Shown: positions 36,954-44,681 of the stretch, piece after piece
Layout of the letters: each line of letters begins with the position of its first letter
Numbering within the stretch: position 1 is the stretch's first letter
Source of the DNA: OCS155 cluster bacterium AG-422-J23
GTDB taxonomy: Bacteria; Actinomycetota; Acidimicrobiia; Actinomarinales; Actinomarinaceae
DNA: 64,000 nucleotides
Assembly (NCBI GenBank): GCA_003213625.1
Contig: QCMT01000001.1
Coordinates: forward strand, 1-64,000
Direction of reading: 5' to 3'
Made by a program: the position numbers and the translations under genes
Notes under the pieces: generated by a model
Databases searched by the model: none
Seen by the model: only the letters and a program-made list of their open reading frames with translations
Told to the model about the DNA's origin: nothing

Positions 36954-36989
36954 AAAACCTCGCAGTTTACCTTTCGACTGCGAGGTTTT
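36954..36989 (+). terminator. intrinsic terminator after the vWA gene
   Basis: Perfect 13-bp stem aaaacctcgcagt / actgcgaggtttt with a 10-nt loop, ending in T's, 27 nt after the vWA stop. Confidence 0.88.
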
Positions 36990-37042
36990 AACTTCCAATT
37001 TGATATTTTTAAAAACTAAGTACAGAATGATGAAGAAGAAAA

Positions 37043-37657
37043 ATGATTTTTGATAAAAGTAAAATAACTGAAGACCATCTTAATTTTCTAAATCCGTATA
37101 TAGAAAAAACTTTAGATATATTTAATAATTTAAGCTCTTACAAAGATATTGATGAAAAGACTATAACTGCTCTAGATGATTTACATAAAGAAGCAATAAG
37201 TGGTGCTCTCGAAGCTACAAATAAAAATAAACTTAAAACTTACGGAAAAGTCCTTTTAAGCAACCCATACAGCAGTAGGATAAAAGTCGAAAAGCTACCT
37301 GCTCCAAATTTATATTCAGTTTTGATATTCTCCACCCTATGGGTCATTAAGCTTTCAGCAATGTATATTGACATGTGGATTGACGAAGTACCTGAGGCTT
37401 CTGTAAATTCTGAAGGTGAAATAGACAGGGAATTAGTATCAGCAAAGATCGATACTTCGTTAGTTTTTTTTGGAGATTCTTTTTTTGGCAACAGACAAGG
37501 TCGTAAGATATATAAAGACTATCAGGATTATGAGAGAACACCATTCGGTTCAAAGTTTATGATTCTTGCTGCATTTTTTTGGCATCCATATGAGGTGAAT
37601 GAAGCAATAAAAATTATGATTCAGCAAGTAAAAGAACAAGGAGAAAATACATCATAA
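37043..37657 (+). CDS. hypothetical protein, unrecognised
   Basis: A 204-residue protein I cannot assign. It begins with helical, charged sequence, has a moderately hydrophobic stretch (VLIFSTLWVIKLSAMYIDMWI, about 92-112), and a later hydrophobic patch (FMILAAFFWHPYEV). It could be membrane-associated or a buried helical core. Last codon overlaps the next ORF as TAATG, so the two are coupled and probably form a complex. It follows the vWA terminator, and no clear promoter was found. Confidence 0.65.
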   Translation: MIFDKSKITEDHLNFLNPYIEKTLDIFNNLSSYKDIDEKTITALDDLHKEAISGALEATNKNKLKTYGKVLLSNPYSSRIKVEKLPAPNLYSVLIFSTLWVIKLSAMYIDMWIDEVPEASVNSEGEIDRELVSAKIDTSLVFFGDSFFGNRQGRKIYKDYQDYERTPFGSKFMILAAFFWHPYEVNEAIKIMIQQVKEQGENTS

Positions 37658-38319
37658 TGTTAACAGAACAACAGCTGGATAACCTAATTGAAAATGTAAC
37701 GAGTAGATTTACTGAAAATAGTGCTTCTAGCTTGCATGCAAGAAGCAACTGGGATTTGGAAAGCTGCAAATGGTTTATATGGGAATTAAAGTACGGCTTA
37801 AAAGCGTCTTTAACTGGATATGCTTCAGCAAAATATGGAAAGTTTTATCTTCCTGATTTAAGCATGTTAGGAATTACAAGATTTGCTCCGGTCGGTAGTC
37901 GAAAACAAAAGAAAAATTTAGAAAAAATTATTAAACAAAAGGGAAGTTTTAATTTGGGTAATGAATATAGAGACGTAGCAAGTGTTTACAACGATCACTT
38001 AACTATAAACACTGTTCAGTATCTAGCTGATGGAAGTCCTGAAATGTTGATGGGTTTATTAGATGATAAATATTTTATTTCAACACTTGAAAACTGGAGC
38101 AATTTTATTTTTCATAAACCAGATAAAAATTCTGATGAAAACGATGAAGAAGCATGGGATCCGTACCTAGTACAAGATTTTATAGTAAACAACATTAATG
38201 AAAAAAATAAAAAAATAGCAGAAGAGAATAATGAGAAAACTGATGAAAAAGAAAGTTTATTAGTTATTCCAGAGGATTTTGATGTAATAAAAGACAGATT
38301 AAAAATCTCACCTCTTTAA
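37657..38319 (+). CDS. hypothetical protein, unrecognised
   Basis: A 220-residue soluble protein coupled by TAATG to the gene before it. The middle is basic (APVGSRKQKKNLEKIIKQKG), which could contact nucleic acid, and the last 60 residues are strongly acidic and Asn/Glu-rich (NEKNKKIAEENNEKTDEKE). No catalytic motif recognised. Converges with the Nudix regulator gene 24 nt away. Confidence 0.65.
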   Translation: MLTEQQLDNLIENVTSRFTENSASSLHARSNWDLESCKWFIWELKYGLKASLTGYASAKYGKFYLPDLSMLGITRFAPVGSRKQKKNLEKIIKQKGSFNLGNEYRDVASVYNDHLTINTVQYLADGSPEMLMGLLDDKYFISTLENWSNFIFHKPDKNSDENDEEAWDPYLVQDFIVNNINEKNKKIAEENNEKTDEKESLLVIPEDFDVIKDRLKISPL

Positions 38320-38343
38320 GGAAACCAAACGTTTAAAACTTAT

Positions 38344-39204
38344 TTATAACCTTTTTTGAGTTGGAAGCATTATATAAGATAGATAGTCTGCTTCTTTATT
38401 TCTTGTATAAAGTAATGCAGGAGCTCCTCTTCCTTCTTGCGCCCTTTTATTTTCTGGTTTATTAGGCATTGGATTGATAAGCCTGTTACCTTTTTGATCA
38501 ACTTGTTTTAAGATTTTATTTTGAAAATTACCAAGTTCAATTGATTCAATATTATGAGTAAGTTTCCAGAAACTTTCATAAACTGCTCTTACATCACCAA
38601 TCGTAAATTTTTCGTCACAGAAATCAAAAGCAAGAGGTCTAAGTGCCATTTGATCTACCATGTAATCTAATGCATCTTCTAAAATTTTATTGTGATCAAA
38701 TGCCAAGACTTTTTTTTCAATATTTTTGTTTAAAACATCAGATACTTTTATATACTTAGCTTCTTTTGAATCAGTTGAAGCAATGGGGGTATGACTGGTT
38801 TGAGTAATAATTGCAAATGCTATAGACATTGTTTGTCTCCATGTTCCTTTTTTAGTTCCGTCAAATGACCATGTGTCCCTATCTGGAGTTGAATAAAAAC
38901 CAGTTTGATAAATTGATGTTTTATTTTTATTTATTTTTAAGTTTAGATTTGTTTCTTCTTTCAACTCTCTGATAACAGCTTCCTCAGCACTTTCCTTTCC
39001 TCTAATGAAACCTCCAGGCAAAGCCCAGTAGTCCATATATGGTCGAAACTCTTTAGTTTTTCCAGTTTCAGAAATTCCTCTTTTTATTAGCAAAATATAT
39101 AGTTCATTATTTTGAACCTTAAAGACAACACCATCTGTTGCAACAGATGGTCTAAAGTAAGCTAAAGGATTATTTAAATTTTTTGTTTTTAAGTTTTTAT
39201 TCAT
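38344..39204 (-). CDS. NrtR-like Nudix-HTH transcriptional regulator
   Basis: A 286-residue protein with a Nudix domain followed by a winged-helix domain, the architecture of NrtR regulators, which sense ADP-ribose or related NAD metabolites and repress NAD-pathway genes. Nudix box: G65-x5-E71-x7-R79-E80-L-K-E83-E84, with Asn where the final Gly is usual, so hydrolysis may be weak or intact. The C-terminal part (KFTIGDVRAVYESFWK ... GRGAPALLY) is the typical NrtR DNA-binding end. No NAD genes are nearby, but a TIR protein is. A palindrome overlaps its own promoter. Confidence 0.85.
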   Translation of the reverse strand: MNKNLKTKNLNNPLAYFRPSVATDGVVFKVQNNELYILLIKRGISETGKTKEFRPYMDYWALPGGFIRGKESAEEAVIRELKEETNLNLKINKNKTSIYQTGFYSTPDRDTWSFDGTKKGTWRQTMSIAFAIITQTSHTPIASTDSKEAKYIKVSDVLNKNIEKKVLAFDHNKILEDALDYMVDQMALRPLAFDFCDEKFTIGDVRAVYESFWKLTHNIESIELGNFQNKILKQVDQKGNRLINPMPNKPENKRAQEGRGAPALLYTRNKEADYLSYIMLPTQKRL

Positions 39205-39221
39205 AAAAATATTTTAACATA

Positions 39222-39250
39222 TATTATAAATATTATAAAAAATAATTCAA
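39222..39250 (-). promoter_or_regulatory. promoter of the Nudix regulator with overlapping palindrome
   Basis: On the minus strand TTGAAT (39250..39245), 16 nt, TATAAT (39228..39223). The palindrome TATTATA-AATAT-TATAAAA (39222..39240, one mismatch) covers the -10 and spacer, as expected for autoregulation. The divergent TIR gene starts 36 nt away. Confidence 0.6.
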
Positions 39251-39285
39251 TTGTTTATGCTTTTTAAATATATTATTTTTAGGGT

Positions 39286-39753
39286 ATGGAAAAAGATAAC
39301 CCAGAAATATTCATAAGTTTTTCAACAAAAGATTTAGATAAATGTGAACAGTTATTAAGTAAATTAGACAGAAAACATTGTAAATTTTGGTACCAAGAAA
39401 AGATTGGGATAGGGGAAGAGTATAAACAGTTAATTAAACAAAAAATCGACAACTCTATTGCATGTATTTTCTTACTTTCAGAAAATTTTTTAAATTCTGA
39501 GTTCATTAGAAATACAGAACTTCCATGGATAGAAAACAAAGAGAATACAGCTTTAATCTATGATATTATTCCTATTCAAATTGAAAAATGCGACTGGCAA
39601 GAAATTGAGTTTTTATCGGGTATCCAAATATATCCTTCTAAATCTAGCTCAATAGACCTTGAAAGTAATAATGATCTTGACATTATCAATTCTCATATTG
39701 CTAGATACTTAGATAATGCGGGATATGTTAAGAAAAAAGGTTGGTTTAGGTAG
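39286..39753 (+). CDS. TIR-domain protein
   Basis: A 155-residue stand-alone TIR domain. It starts with EIFISFSTKDLDKCEQLLSKLD, has the BB-loop-like WYQEKIGIGEEYKQLIKQKI, then CIFLLSENFLNSEFIRNTELPWI, where Glu78 sits at the position of the catalytic Glu of NAD-cleaving TIR enzymes. Bacterial TIR proteins act as NADases in several anti-phage systems, usually with a partner sensor domain, which this one lacks. Divergent from the NrtR-like gene. The end overlaps the opposing gene by 8 nt. Confidence 0.85.
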   Translation: MEKDNPEIFISFSTKDLDKCEQLLSKLDRKHCKFWYQEKIGIGEEYKQLIKQKIDNSIACIFLLSENFLNSEFIRNTELPWIENKENTALIYDIIPIQIEKCDWQEIEFLSGIQIYPSKSSSIDLESNNDLDIINSHIARYLDNAGYVKKKGWFR

Positions 39754-40189
39754 TAGATTGAAATTTATTAAATATATATACGATATTTAATTGTGCCGAG
39801 GTCCCTGTCTTAAAGTCATAACTAATACTTCTATCTTCACGGCTTATTAATTTCATAGAAGAAAACATTTTAAATAATCCATAAGCTCTATTTTTACCCA
39901 CATTTACAATCCATTCTGCAAAGGGAAATTCGAACACTCCTCCCATGAGGCCCAAATTTGGATTTATATAGAATATAGATCTATCAGTGGCAATCCAATC
40001 AGCTTCCATTTCGGTGATTTTTGGCCTTTGACCTATACCTAACATTCGATCAAGTATAATCTCGTCAAGCTTTCTAATTTTCCCCGCCCCACCATCAATA
40101 GGAACTTGGTTATATTTTTCATTCACTATAGCTATAGATCTATCAGAAACTATTAAAAGCCCTGGACCTGCGGGAAGGTTGTATTCCAT
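39746..40189 (-). CDS. PH-like paralogue B
   Basis: A 147-residue protein with a pattern like small bacterial PH-domain proteins: MEADWIATDRSIFYINPN resembles the 'ATDxRLxxF' strand pair. It is clearly a paralogue of the next gene upstream: both have a shared IDGG, then EA(D/N)W(I/L)xT(D/K)xS(I/L)FYI, and a matching end, TGT/SxxLNI. The two genes are separated by 2 nt and read together. No membrane segment, no catalytic motif. Role unknown. Confidence 0.65.
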   Translation of the reverse strand: MEYNLPAGPGLLIVSDRSIAIVNEKYNQVPIDGGAGKIRKLDEIILDRMLGIGQRPKITEMEADWIATDRSIFYINPNLGLMGGVFEFPFAEWIVNVGKNRAYGLFKMFSSMKLISREDRSISYDFKTGTSAQLNIVYIFNKFQSTT

Positions 40190-40191
40190 TT

Positions 40192-40656
40192 TTATAACTC
40201 CAAATTATCTAAAAATAATGAATTTACAAGAGATATATTTAATTCACTACCAGTTGAAACATAAAAGTCATAATAATCAACATAGTTATTTTTTTTAAAA
40301 GTATCGTGTAATAAAAATCTATCATTTAAAGGATCTTCAATTTTAAAAATTCTGATGCAACTAAAATTTTTCTTTTTTTTATGCATTAATCCTAAAGCAC
40401 TAGCAAGTGCCCAATTATTAAAAGAAAATTTCTCAATAGTTAAAGATTGAGAGTGAATATAAAATAAAGAATTTTTTGTTAATAACCAATTAGCTTCTTT
40501 TTTATTTTTTATCTTAAGTTTCCTATTAAATTTTTCGCAAATAACAGTACCACCATCAATAATATCCTCATCATACGTTTTTCTAAATATACGCAAACTT
40601 AAAGGGTTACATTCATGTAAGGATGACGCAACAGGGAGGTCAGTAAAACTATTCAT
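40192..40656 (-). CDS. PH-like paralogue A
   Basis: A 154-residue paralogue of the downstream gene: IIDGGTVICEKF, KKEANWLLTKNSLFYIHSQ, and STGSELNISLVNSLF line up with the other copy at low overall identity. I start it at ATG 40656; a longer frame from TTG 40692 has no ribosome site. Strongly basic middle (HKKKKNF). First gene of a two-gene unit opposite the TIR gene. Confidence 0.65.
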   Translation of the reverse strand: MNSFTDLPVASSLHECNPLSLRIFRKTYDEDIIDGGTVICEKFNRKLKIKNKKEANWLLTKNSLFYIHSQSLTIEKFSFNNWALASALGLMHKKKKNFSCIRIFKIEDPLNDRFLLHDTFKKNNYVDYYDFYVSTGSELNISLVNSLFLDNLEL

Positions 40657-40708
40657 ATTTCTAAATTTAAAAGACAAAATTATTAATAACAATTATATTT
40701 AAAGTAAT

Positions 40709-40885
40709 ATGTTTGAATTCTTTAAGTTTGGTTTTCTCCCTGGTTTGTTTCATCTTTTATTCATGGCAACACTACCTTTGGCTATATTATTTGCAGTAGG
40801 GGATCAGTACTTTCTTGGTGGCATAACATTTTTTCTTGGAGCACCATTATTTAGGTCATTAAGAAATAGTTCACTAGGTTTTTAA
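40709..40885 (+). CDS. 58-residue hydrophobic membrane protein
   Basis: A small gene with two hydrophobic segments (about 8-30 and 34-48): the start reads MFEFFKFGFLPGLFHLL and the end RSLRNSSLGF. Balanced amino-acid use and a clean ATG-to-TAA frame in an A/T-rich gap support coding, but there is no clear ribosome site (TATATT lies 9 nt before the ATG). I do not recognise it. It lies between the PH-like pair and the nuclease promoter. Confidence 0.6.
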   Translation: MFEFFKFGFLPGLFHLLFMATLPLAILFAVGDQYFLGGITFFLGAPLFRSLRNSSLGF

Positions 40886-40965
40886 ATTAAAATCCTATTC
40901 TTAAAAAGCTAATACAAAATTTAAATTTCTCTAAATCTATTAAATAAAATTTTTAGATCTTTATT

Positions 40966-41026
40966 TATTATAAATTAAATAACAAATACTTGACAGTAAT
41001 GATTTATTATTATAAAATATATAATA
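40966..41026 (+). promoter_or_regulatory. nuclease promoter with one perfect and one degenerate palindrome
   Basis: TTGACA at 40990..40995. The perfect palindrome TATTATA-AAATA-TATAATA (41008..41026) contains the -10 region (TAAAAT at 41013, 17-nt spacing) and ends 1 nt before the ATG. A weaker copy (TATTATA-AATTA-AATAACA, 12 of 14 half-site bases) lies at 40966..40984, before the -35. The layout mirrors the vWA promoter, with centres 42 bp apart instead of 52, one helical turn less. Confidence 0.65.
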
Positions 41027-41027
41027 A

Positions 41028-41642
41028 ATGAGTAGATATTATTATAACAAAAGAAGAAGTAGCTCTAACTATGGAGTTGGTGGGTTCATCTTTTTTATCT
41101 ACCTATTGAATATATTTTTTGCAGCACCTCTCTTTTTTATTTGTTTAGGTGTAGTCATTTATTTTATTAAGTTGATATTTGGAAATAAAAAGACTTCAAA
41201 AAGAAGACAAGGTACACAATCTACAAACTCTAAACAATACACAAAAAAAAGAAGATCTACACATTATTCACACGAACCTAGAAGAAGCCATGGGGAGGAA
41301 AGGATGTATGAAATTGTTAAAGAAAAATATCCGAAGGCAACAATACTTAGAAATGAAAGGCCTAACTGGTTAAGTAATGATCTTGGAAATAACCTTGAAC
41401 TGGATGTTTTTCTACCCGATAAAAACCTTGCATTTGAATTTCACGGTGAACAACATAGAAAATATATTCCTTTTTTACATAAAAATAAAATTGAAAACTT
41501 TTATCGACAACAAAAAAATGACGAATTGAAAAGAAAAAAATGCAAACTTAAAGGTGTAACTTTGATTGAGATCTGGTTTGATGATCCACTAAACAAAAAT
41601 TTTGTATCTAAAAAGATAAAACGGAGTTTTGTTGAAGAATAA
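41028..41642 (+). CDS. membrane-anchored PD-(D/E)XK-like nuclease
   Basis: 204 residues up to the first stop. Basic N-terminus, two hydrophobic segments (about 17-50), a basic linker (KKTSKRRQG ... KKRRSTHYS), then a nuclease-like domain: Glu90/Glu91 (SHGEERM), Asp126 (NLELDVFLPDKNLAFEFHGEQH) and Glu137-x-His139, followed by an Arg/Lys helix and GVTLIEIWFD. This matches the Vsr/DUF559-like group where E-(F/Y)-x-G-x-Q-H closes the active site. The frame continues for 54 codons past the TAA (next entry). It is driven by the palindrome-bearing promoter. Confidence 0.78.
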   Translation: MSRYYYNKRRSSSNYGVGGFIFFIYLLNIFFAAPLFFICLGVVIYFIKLIFGNKKTSKRRQGTQSTNSKQYTKKRRSTHYSHEPRRSHGEERMYEIVKEKYPKATILRNERPNWLSNDLGNNLELDVFLPDKNLAFEFHGEQHRKYIPFLHKNKIENFYRQQKNDELKRKKCKLKGVTLIEIWFDDPLNKNFVSKKIKRSFVEE

Positions 41643-41807
41643 ATTACGACACCAGATTTAAAGAATGATGTAACACAACTCGAACAATATAAATTAAAGG
41701 AACAAAAGATTAAAACAGCAACCAATTTAAGTGAGATAGATAGTAAATTACCTTGTCTTACATGCGGGTTTTCAACTTGTAATCCTCAACATCACTATGG
41801 AGCTTAA
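41643..41807 (+). other. in-frame continuation of the nuclease after TAA
   Basis: 54 sense codons in the same frame as the nuclease, from its TAA (41640..41642) to another TAA that directly abuts the metzincin ATG. They read like real protein: ITTPDLKNDVTQLEQYKLKEQ, then a Cys-rich end (PCLTCGFSTC, then QHHYG), a likely metal site. There is no ATG, GTG or TTG inside. It is therefore a stop-codon readthrough product, a nonsense-truncated end of the nuclease, or a separate ORF using the ATT at 41643. Confidence 0.5.
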
Positions 41808-43208
41808 ATGCTGAGATATTCTAATTTTATAAAACCTTCTTTATTAATTTGGATTATTGGGTGGACGATTGTTGCAATTTACCAAATACCTATAACTATA
41901 CAATCTCTTAATAACCCATCAAATTGGCCACCAGAAGGATTTGTAATTGTTGAGAATCGTAGTGGTGACAAAATTATGATAACTGAAGAGACTGAAGAAA
42001 TATTTAATCCTAAAAATCCAGAGTTATGTGATCAAAACTTCATACATACAATTGATACAAATATTGAAAACAATACGCTCTATCTTTCCTATAAAGATGA
42101 CCCAACCTTTTATGGAATCAATGATTTAACTCTTAAAGTTATCCCAAGTGGCGATGATTTTTATCCAGATAAAGGTTTTAAAATACATAACTATCGTACT
42201 TTTAAATTATCTAATGATTTATATCACGAAATTCCTTTGAATATTTATGAAAGAGTAGACGGCAATAAATATTATATTGATTTCATTCTTCAAGGTAATG
42301 GAATTGACTATAGCGAAAGTGAAATATGTTTTACTGAACTGTTGTTAAGCATCAATGAAGATAATTTCGATGAGTACATGGAAAATATACCAATGTATAT
42401 CGATGATATTTTAGAACCATATTTTCAGGAAAATCCAAACGTATTTGATATTGGAGAAGATGAATACATCAAAAACTATGTAATAAATAACAAAAAAAGA
42501 TTTTTAAATGAGGATCTTCCTAAGGTGCAAGAAGCAGCATTAGTCCTCTTAAATAAATCAACTCGATATTCAGATCAAGATGATAAAGATATTTGGATAT
42601 ATTATCCAACCTATTATCCAGAATTAAAAAAAGAGATTGTTATAGGTTTATTTGGTGATGTGACAAAACATGATTTTTTAACTGTATCTAACGTGTTAGA
42701 AACATTACAGATCGTTGCACCTAATTTAAAGATAACAATTTCTGATGATGGCAATGATGTTACATTACCAATACACATAGCACCTTGTAATGATCTCGTT
42801 TCTGAAAGATTTAATGGATGCAAGGGATATGCAGCTGGTTTATATCATGGTTTTCATGACTATATTTGGGTTGACGCATCAATAAGAAATAAAGACTGGC
42901 GCTCTCATGTAATTATCCATGAACTTGGACATGCCCTTGGACTAAATCATAATTTATGCATTGATTCAGTAATGTCTTATTCAGACTTTGCAGATGAAAC
43001 AACGTATTTTAATGGTCTTGATTTAATGCAATTACGACTCCTATATCATCCTGATGCTGATAAATATCAGGGTAAAAGTTTTGAAAGCTGGGCAGTCGAT
43101 TATTTCAATCTGGATGAAGAGTTAATCAAATCATATAAAGATGATCCTTATTTAGCTTGTAACGTAGTTCAGGATGGATGGGAAAAGTATATAGATATGC
43201 AAAAATGA
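41808..43208 (+). CDS. membrane-anchored metzincin metalloprotease
   Basis: A 466-residue protein with an N-terminal membrane anchor (about 9-30) and an extracytoplasmic body. The zinc motif is HELGHALGLNH (HExxHxxGxxH), followed by DSVMSYSDF, a Met-turn, so it belongs to the metzincin clan (matrixin-like). The 330 residues before it are unassigned and acidic. An active extracellular protease is expected. It begins at the base after the upstream TAA and overlaps the next gene as ATGA, so it is translated with it. Confidence 0.85.
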   Translation: MLRYSNFIKPSLLIWIIGWTIVAIYQIPITIQSLNNPSNWPPEGFVIVENRSGDKIMITEETEEIFNPKNPELCDQNFIHTIDTNIENNTLYLSYKDDPTFYGINDLTLKVIPSGDDFYPDKGFKIHNYRTFKLSNDLYHEIPLNIYERVDGNKYYIDFILQGNGIDYSESEICFTELLLSINEDNFDEYMENIPMYIDDILEPYFQENPNVFDIGEDEYIKNYVINNKKRFLNEDLPKVQEAALVLLNKSTRYSDQDDKDIWIYYPTYYPELKKEIVIGLFGDVTKHDFLTVSNVLETLQIVAPNLKITISDDGNDVTLPIHIAPCNDLVSERFNGCKGYAAGLYHGFHDYIWVDASIRNKDWRSHVIIHELGHALGLNHNLCIDSVMSYSDFADETTYFNGLDLMQLRLLYHPDADKYQGKSFESWAVDYFNLDEELIKSYKDDPYLACNVVQDGWEKYIDMQK

Positions 43209-44161
43209 GAAAGTACTTAGTTCTGTTATGTTTATTAATTTTTTGTAATACTGAAAGTAATTCTGTCCCAATAGTCGAGGTTCAATCAAAAGATCAGAAC
43301 TTTTCACCTGCAACAACAATCCAAAGGTATGAACTTTTTCGAAAAAGTGGACTCGCTTTGGTTGAAGATAAAAAAAATGGCTCTTATCCCTATTGTGTTT
43401 TTTATAATTCCTTTGGCGACAGAGAATATCCTGATTTTAGAGCAGTTGAGTGTCACAGTTCAATTGAGAAAGGTTTAAATGCTGTAAAATATTTTGAGTA
43501 TCTTGATAAAAAGTTTCTTGAAAAACTAAATTCTTTAGAACCAATTGAATACGAGCATCAGCTTTATAGAAACGATGGTAAGTTTTGTATCTTTTATCAG
43601 AGTAAACAATATACATGCCATGAAAATATGGATGATGCTGAAAAAGATATTGATTTACGTCATGCATATGAAAGATATGACCAAGGATGGGAGGATAAAT
43701 TAATAACATTTCCATTGTTAACTGACGAGGAATATACAGCTACGATTAAATTCTCACAAGAATTCTATTTTGACGACATAAGGATCAAACTTGAAAATGA
43801 AGCATACACTTGTAAAAAGAAAACAACCGGGACAGTAATTTCAGCGTACTCTAATGAATTTCATCCTCTTGGTCTTTATCAAGAAAAATTTGATGATGAT
43901 CTGGTAATAAGAGGTTGGACACAAAGGTTTGGTTCTGATAAAAATTATTTATTAAATGTTGATTACAACTGTTTATTAGAAAATACTGATAGAGGGTTTT
44001 TACTCTTTGGTCCTATCTTCTTTCAGGACAATCAATGGTGGGGATTCGAATATTACAATGATGATTATTACGATAAGAGTGAGAAACAACATTATTTCGC
44101 CTTTATGACATATTTTGTCAAAAGAATCTCTTTAGGTGACAACATCTTAACAAATAAGTAA
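43205..44161 (+). CDS. exported protein of unknown function
   Basis: 318 residues from the ATG at 43205 (ATGA overlap with the metzincin stop); the earlier ATG at 43178 would spoil the signal peptide. The start, MRKYLVLLCLLIFCNTESNS, is a signal sequence; Cys14 follows LIF, a poor lipobox, so lipidation is uncertain. The body has several Cys (for example YPYCVFY, KFCIFY, QYTCHE) in an aromatic, Tyr/Asp-rich sequence with two similar segments, (Y)CxFY. Probably a partner or substrate of the metzincin. Confidence 0.7.
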   Translation: MRKYLVLLCLLIFCNTESNSVPIVEVQSKDQNFSPATTIQRYELFRKSGLALVEDKKNGSYPYCVFYNSFGDREYPDFRAVECHSSIEKGLNAVKYFEYLDKKFLEKLNSLEPIEYEHQLYRNDGKFCIFYQSKQYTCHENMDDAEKDIDLRHAYERYDQGWEDKLITFPLLTDEEYTATIKFSQEFYFDDIRIKLENEAYTCKKKTTGTVISAYSNEFHPLGLYQEKFDDDLVIRGWTQRFGSDKNYLLNVDYNCLLENTDRGFLLFGPIFFQDNQWWGFEYYNDDYYDKSEKQHYFAFMTYFVKRISLGDNILTNK

Positions 44162-44237
44162 AAATTTTTTAACTAGATATCTTTAAATATATCCTTCGTA
44201 ACTTTTGATTGTTTTTGAAGTCTAAGTATTAAGACCA

Positions 44238-44257
44238 AAAAGACACTTTTGTCTTTT
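44238..44257 (+). terminator. weak intrinsic terminator
   Basis: Stem aaaagaca / tgtctttt with a 4-nt loop, about 75 nt after the exported-protein stop. It is A/T-rich and so weak. Confidence 0.45.
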
Positions 44258-44310
44258 ATAACTCAATCATCATAATTTGAAAATACCTTGTATGAAATAT
44301 TGAGTCCGGG

Positions 44311-44327
44311 CTTACGTAAATCTGAAT
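44311..44327 (+). repeat. repeated upstream element, copy 1
   Basis: CTTACGTAAATCTGAAT, matching 15 of 17 bases with CTTATGTAAATTTGAAT at 44653..44669. Both are preceded about 20-40 nt earlier by ATAATTTGAAA-TAC and precede the start codons of the next two genes by 18 and 12 nt. Confidence 0.45.
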
Positions 44328-44345
44328 ATGTAACAAAGGAACAAT

Positions 44346-44642
44346 ATGAAACAAACCCTATTATGGCAAGCCGACACTGATGAGTTAATACAAGAGCTAT
44401 TTAAACGTAAATTATTGATAAAAATTAATAATAGTCAAATCCCCATAGAGATTGTTAAAGAACTTTGTAGACAGTCTGAAATGTGGGAATTGGATAATCC
44501 AAGAGTAATTGCAATGCTAGATAATATATTTAAATGTATCAATGATGAAGGGAATTTAAATGACGAAAGCAAAGAAACATTTGTTAACATTGTCTTTTCA
44601 AATTTGATAATTTATTCAAGGTATGATTTAAATATAATTTGA
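44346..44642 (+). CDS. small helical protein, unrecognised
   Basis: A 98-residue soluble protein, mostly helical by composition, with three Cys. An aaagga ribosome site lies 5 nt before the ATG. It shares an upstream repeat with the next gene, so the two may be co-regulated. No motif recognised. Confidence 0.6.
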   Translation: MKQTLLWQADTDELIQELFKRKLLIKINNSQIPIEIVKELCRQSEMWELDNPRVIAMLDNIFKCINDEGNLNDESKETFVNIVFSNLIIYSRYDLNII

Positions 44643-44652
44643 AATACATGTA

Positions 44653-44669
44653 CTTATGTAAATTTGAAT
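44653..44669 (+). repeat. repeated upstream element, copy 2
   Basis: CTTATGTAAATTTGAAT; see copy 1 at 44311. It lies directly before the TATCTT -10 box of the double Fe-S nuclease gene. Confidence 0.45.
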
Positions 44670-44681
44670 TATCTTTAGAGT

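Noticed and set aside
41640-41642. Selenocysteine or pyrrolysine at the nuclease stop
   Set aside because: The codon is TAA, not TGA or TAG.
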